From assembly GCA_037130845.1 (NCBI GenBank), contig JBAXSE010000004.1, positions 1 to 64,000 on the forward strand: DNA of 64,000 nucleotides, read 5' to 3'. The translations under genes were made by a program, and so were the position numbers. This DNA is from 1-14-0-10-37-14 sp037130845. Its GTDB lineage: Bacteria > Patescibacteriota > Patescibacteriia > Patescibacteriales > Patescibacteriaceae. The number at the start of each line of letters is the position of its first letter. The stretch's first letter is position 1. Below, piece after piece: positions 62,835 to 64,000 of this stretch. The notes under the pieces were generated by a model. That model did not search any database. It was not told the DNA's origin and saw only the letters and a list, made by a program, of their open reading frames with translations.

Positions 62835-63620
62835 ATGACCATGCTATTTGTGACGCTTGCGTTATCCTTGATAATTACGCCGGCTACGGCTGCCGTGCTC
62901 TGGATATGGGCGCGTTGGTTTAACCTCCGTGGCGGATACAAGCAGGCCTTGTTGGTGGAATTGTTGCAGTACGCGGTGACATTGGCCGGAGCTCTGCTCT
63001 GGCTGCTGTTGGTGCAGGATATCGTGATGCTGACGGCGCTAAGCCTGCTGACTTCAATCGCCGGTTTTGTCTATTTTGCAAGGCGATATTATAGAATCAG
63101 TTTCAAAAAGAGCCTTTTGCTGTTTGTCGGCCTGCAGCTGACCTTGGCTATTGTCGGCGCTATCTGTACTGTCTTGATCCGTACTTTTATCTTTATGCCC
63201 TTCTATGTGTCGGGTACATCGATGGAACCGACTTTCCAAAAAGATGACTATCTGTTGGTCCAACGTTTCGATCATAACTATCACCGAGGAGATATTATTG
63301 TTTTTGCTGACAAGGCTGTGAGCGGACAATTTTTTATCAAGCGCATTATCGGTTTGCCCGGAGAAACGGTCACTCTCAAGAAATCCGGCATCATTATCTC
63401 TACGGCTGCGGACAAGGCAGGCTTCAAGCTGGATGAGCCGTATCTGGGCGGTAAACTACCGACGGTTGCCGCCAGCCAGAATGTTTTTCCGGTCAAGGCC
63501 GGACAATATTTCGTATTAGGCGACAATCGCGCAGCCAGCGAAGATTCGCGGGATTACGGCGTGGTTACTGGTGAGCAAATTATCGGTAAATATTGGTTCA
63601 AAATTGATTTATCAAATTAA
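62835..63620 (+). CDS. lepB: signal peptidase I
   Basis: Signal peptidase I (261 aa) cleaves signal peptides at the outer face of the membrane. The catalytic Ser is in VSGTSMEPTFQ near residue 132 and the Lys in FIKRIIGLPGETV near 170. The closing block GQYFVLGDNRAASEDSRDYG is the family's box E. Unlike the common one- or two-helix forms it has three or four N-terminal transmembrane segments in its first 120 residues, an unusual extension. Confidence 0.95.
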   Translation: MTMLFVTLALSLIITPATAAVLWIWARWFNLRGGYKQALLVELLQYAVTLAGALLWLLLVQDIVMLTALSLLTSIAGFVYFARRYYRISFKKSLLLFVGLQLTLAIVGAICTVLIRTFIFMPFYVSGTSMEPTFQKDDYLLVQRFDHNYHRGDIIVFADKAVSGQFFIKRIIGLPGETVTLKKSGIIISTAADKAGFKLDEPYLGGKLPTVAASQNVFPVKAGQYFVLGDNRAASEDSRDYGVVTGEQIIGKYWFKIDLSN

Positions 63621-63625
63621 ATAGT

Positions 63626-64000
63626 ATGAAAAAAAGCAGCACAAAAGGCAGAAACGGCAGTTCTTGGCTGGGCAAAGACTTTTTGTCAGGCAAGGGCGTT
63701 GTCGACCAGCTGGCCATATTAAAAAAAGTATTGGCAGAAAATTTACGCCTGTGGTTCCGGTATTTATTGCCTATAGCCATAATTGTAGCTTTATCTTTTG
63801 TCTTCGGCCGTTATTATTTTGATTGGCTGGCCTCTTGGCTGGCTTTGCCGATGTCTATCGGCGGAGTGGGCATAGATGGACGGACCGGATTGGCTTTGGC
63901 TGCCGTTGTTTGCCTGTTCTTGATCGGCGCGGTCATGTTGGTGCGTACCTTGGGTGGGCTGGGCCGTTCTATGGTTGACAAGAAGGGCAATAGCGAGACG
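63626..64000 (+). CDS. N-terminal part of a membrane protein, runs off the window
   Basis: ATG at 63626 is followed by 125 open codons to the window edge. The product starts with a basic, Ser/Gly-rich segment (KKSSTKGRNGSSW), then two membrane helices (YLLPIAIIVALSFVFG and LALAAVVCLFLIGAVMLV) separated by a Gly-rich loop PMSIGGVGIDGRTG, and ends in a cytoplasmic basic stretch. No family can be named from this part. It starts 5 nt after lepB and is probably cotranscribed. Confidence 0.75.
   Translation, partial: MKKSSTKGRNGSSWLGKDFLSGKGVVDQLAILKKVLAENLRLWFRYLLPIAIIVALSFVFGRYYFDWLASWLALPMSIGGVGIDGRTGLALAAVVCLFLIGAVMLVRTLGGLGRSMVDKKGNSET

Overview
The window reads as one contiguous stretch of a Candidate Phyla Radiation (Patescibacteria, Parcubacteria-like) chromosome. 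The reasons are compact housekeeping genes, many CPR-type hypothetical proteins, a VirB2-like pilin gene, a short WbaP/GT4 surface-glycan locus, and intergenic spaces packed with small palindromic repeats. TGA ends several solid genes (ruvB, tsaC, the GT4 gene at 50403), so the standard bacterial code applies and the UGA-recoding lineages (Gracilibacteria, Absconditabacteria) are unlikely. The taxon is inferred from gene content only.

Layout. 1-9.7 kb: an ORF remnant, polA, a RhuM-family gene, a cupin-like gene, an unusual regulator joining HTH, sigma region 4-like and RNA polymerase alpha-CTD-like segments, an unknown partner gene, and murD. 9.7-15.4 kb: two paired palindromes, a giant 1682-residue helical protein with an acidic tail on the minus strand, and two structured elements upstream of it. 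15.5-30.5 kb, plus strand: membrane hydrolase, ruvB, methyltransferase, queA, infB, rbfA, an NrnA-like DHH protein, metG, cvpA, tsaC, tatD and a VirB2-like pilin. 30.6-37.2 kb: a free-standing LAGLIDADG endonuclease overlapping lepA, a 35-residue membrane peptide, recJ, an orphan MazF-like gene, RNase HI, a tRNA-Val broken by palindromes, an intact tRNA-Val(CAC), and a hypothetical.

37.5-38.9 kb is the most unusual part. A strong minus-strand promoter is followed by two tandem structured RNA units of about 155 nt with covarying closing helices, and then by four tandem paralogous genes for 65-83 residue proteins sharing a WLQS...LTAI..Y core. I do not recognise the RNA class.

39-48.8 kb: M16 peptidase, secreted 3D-domain protein, sensor histidine kinase, HD hydrolase with an in-frame stop near its start, CPR hypotheticals, RNHCP protein, a CDP-alcohol phosphatidyltransferase fused to a degraded PgpA-like half, and RNase P RNA. 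48.9-57.4 kb: a glycan-assembly trio (priming glycosyl-1-phosphate transferase plus two GT4 enzymes), a membrane protein, and an SMC with no recognisable hinge. 57.4-59.7 kb: an AT-rich accessory patch with a secreted YD-like repeat protein, a truncated HEPN-like ORF, a BRO-N pseudogene and a HigB/HigA module whose toxin is frameshifted at a G5 run. 59.8-64 kb: DUF2339 membrane protein, a thrombospondin-type-3 repeat protein, signal peptidase I, and the 5' end of a membrane protein that runs off the window.

Two themes recur. First, at least six families of small inverted-repeat elements fill the intergenic spaces. One (family C) ends in stem-loops with compensatory base changes placed just before start codons, and another sits in frame inside queA and metG. 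Second, several genes have a near-consensus -10 box only 4-11 nt before the ATG, which suggests leaderless mRNAs.
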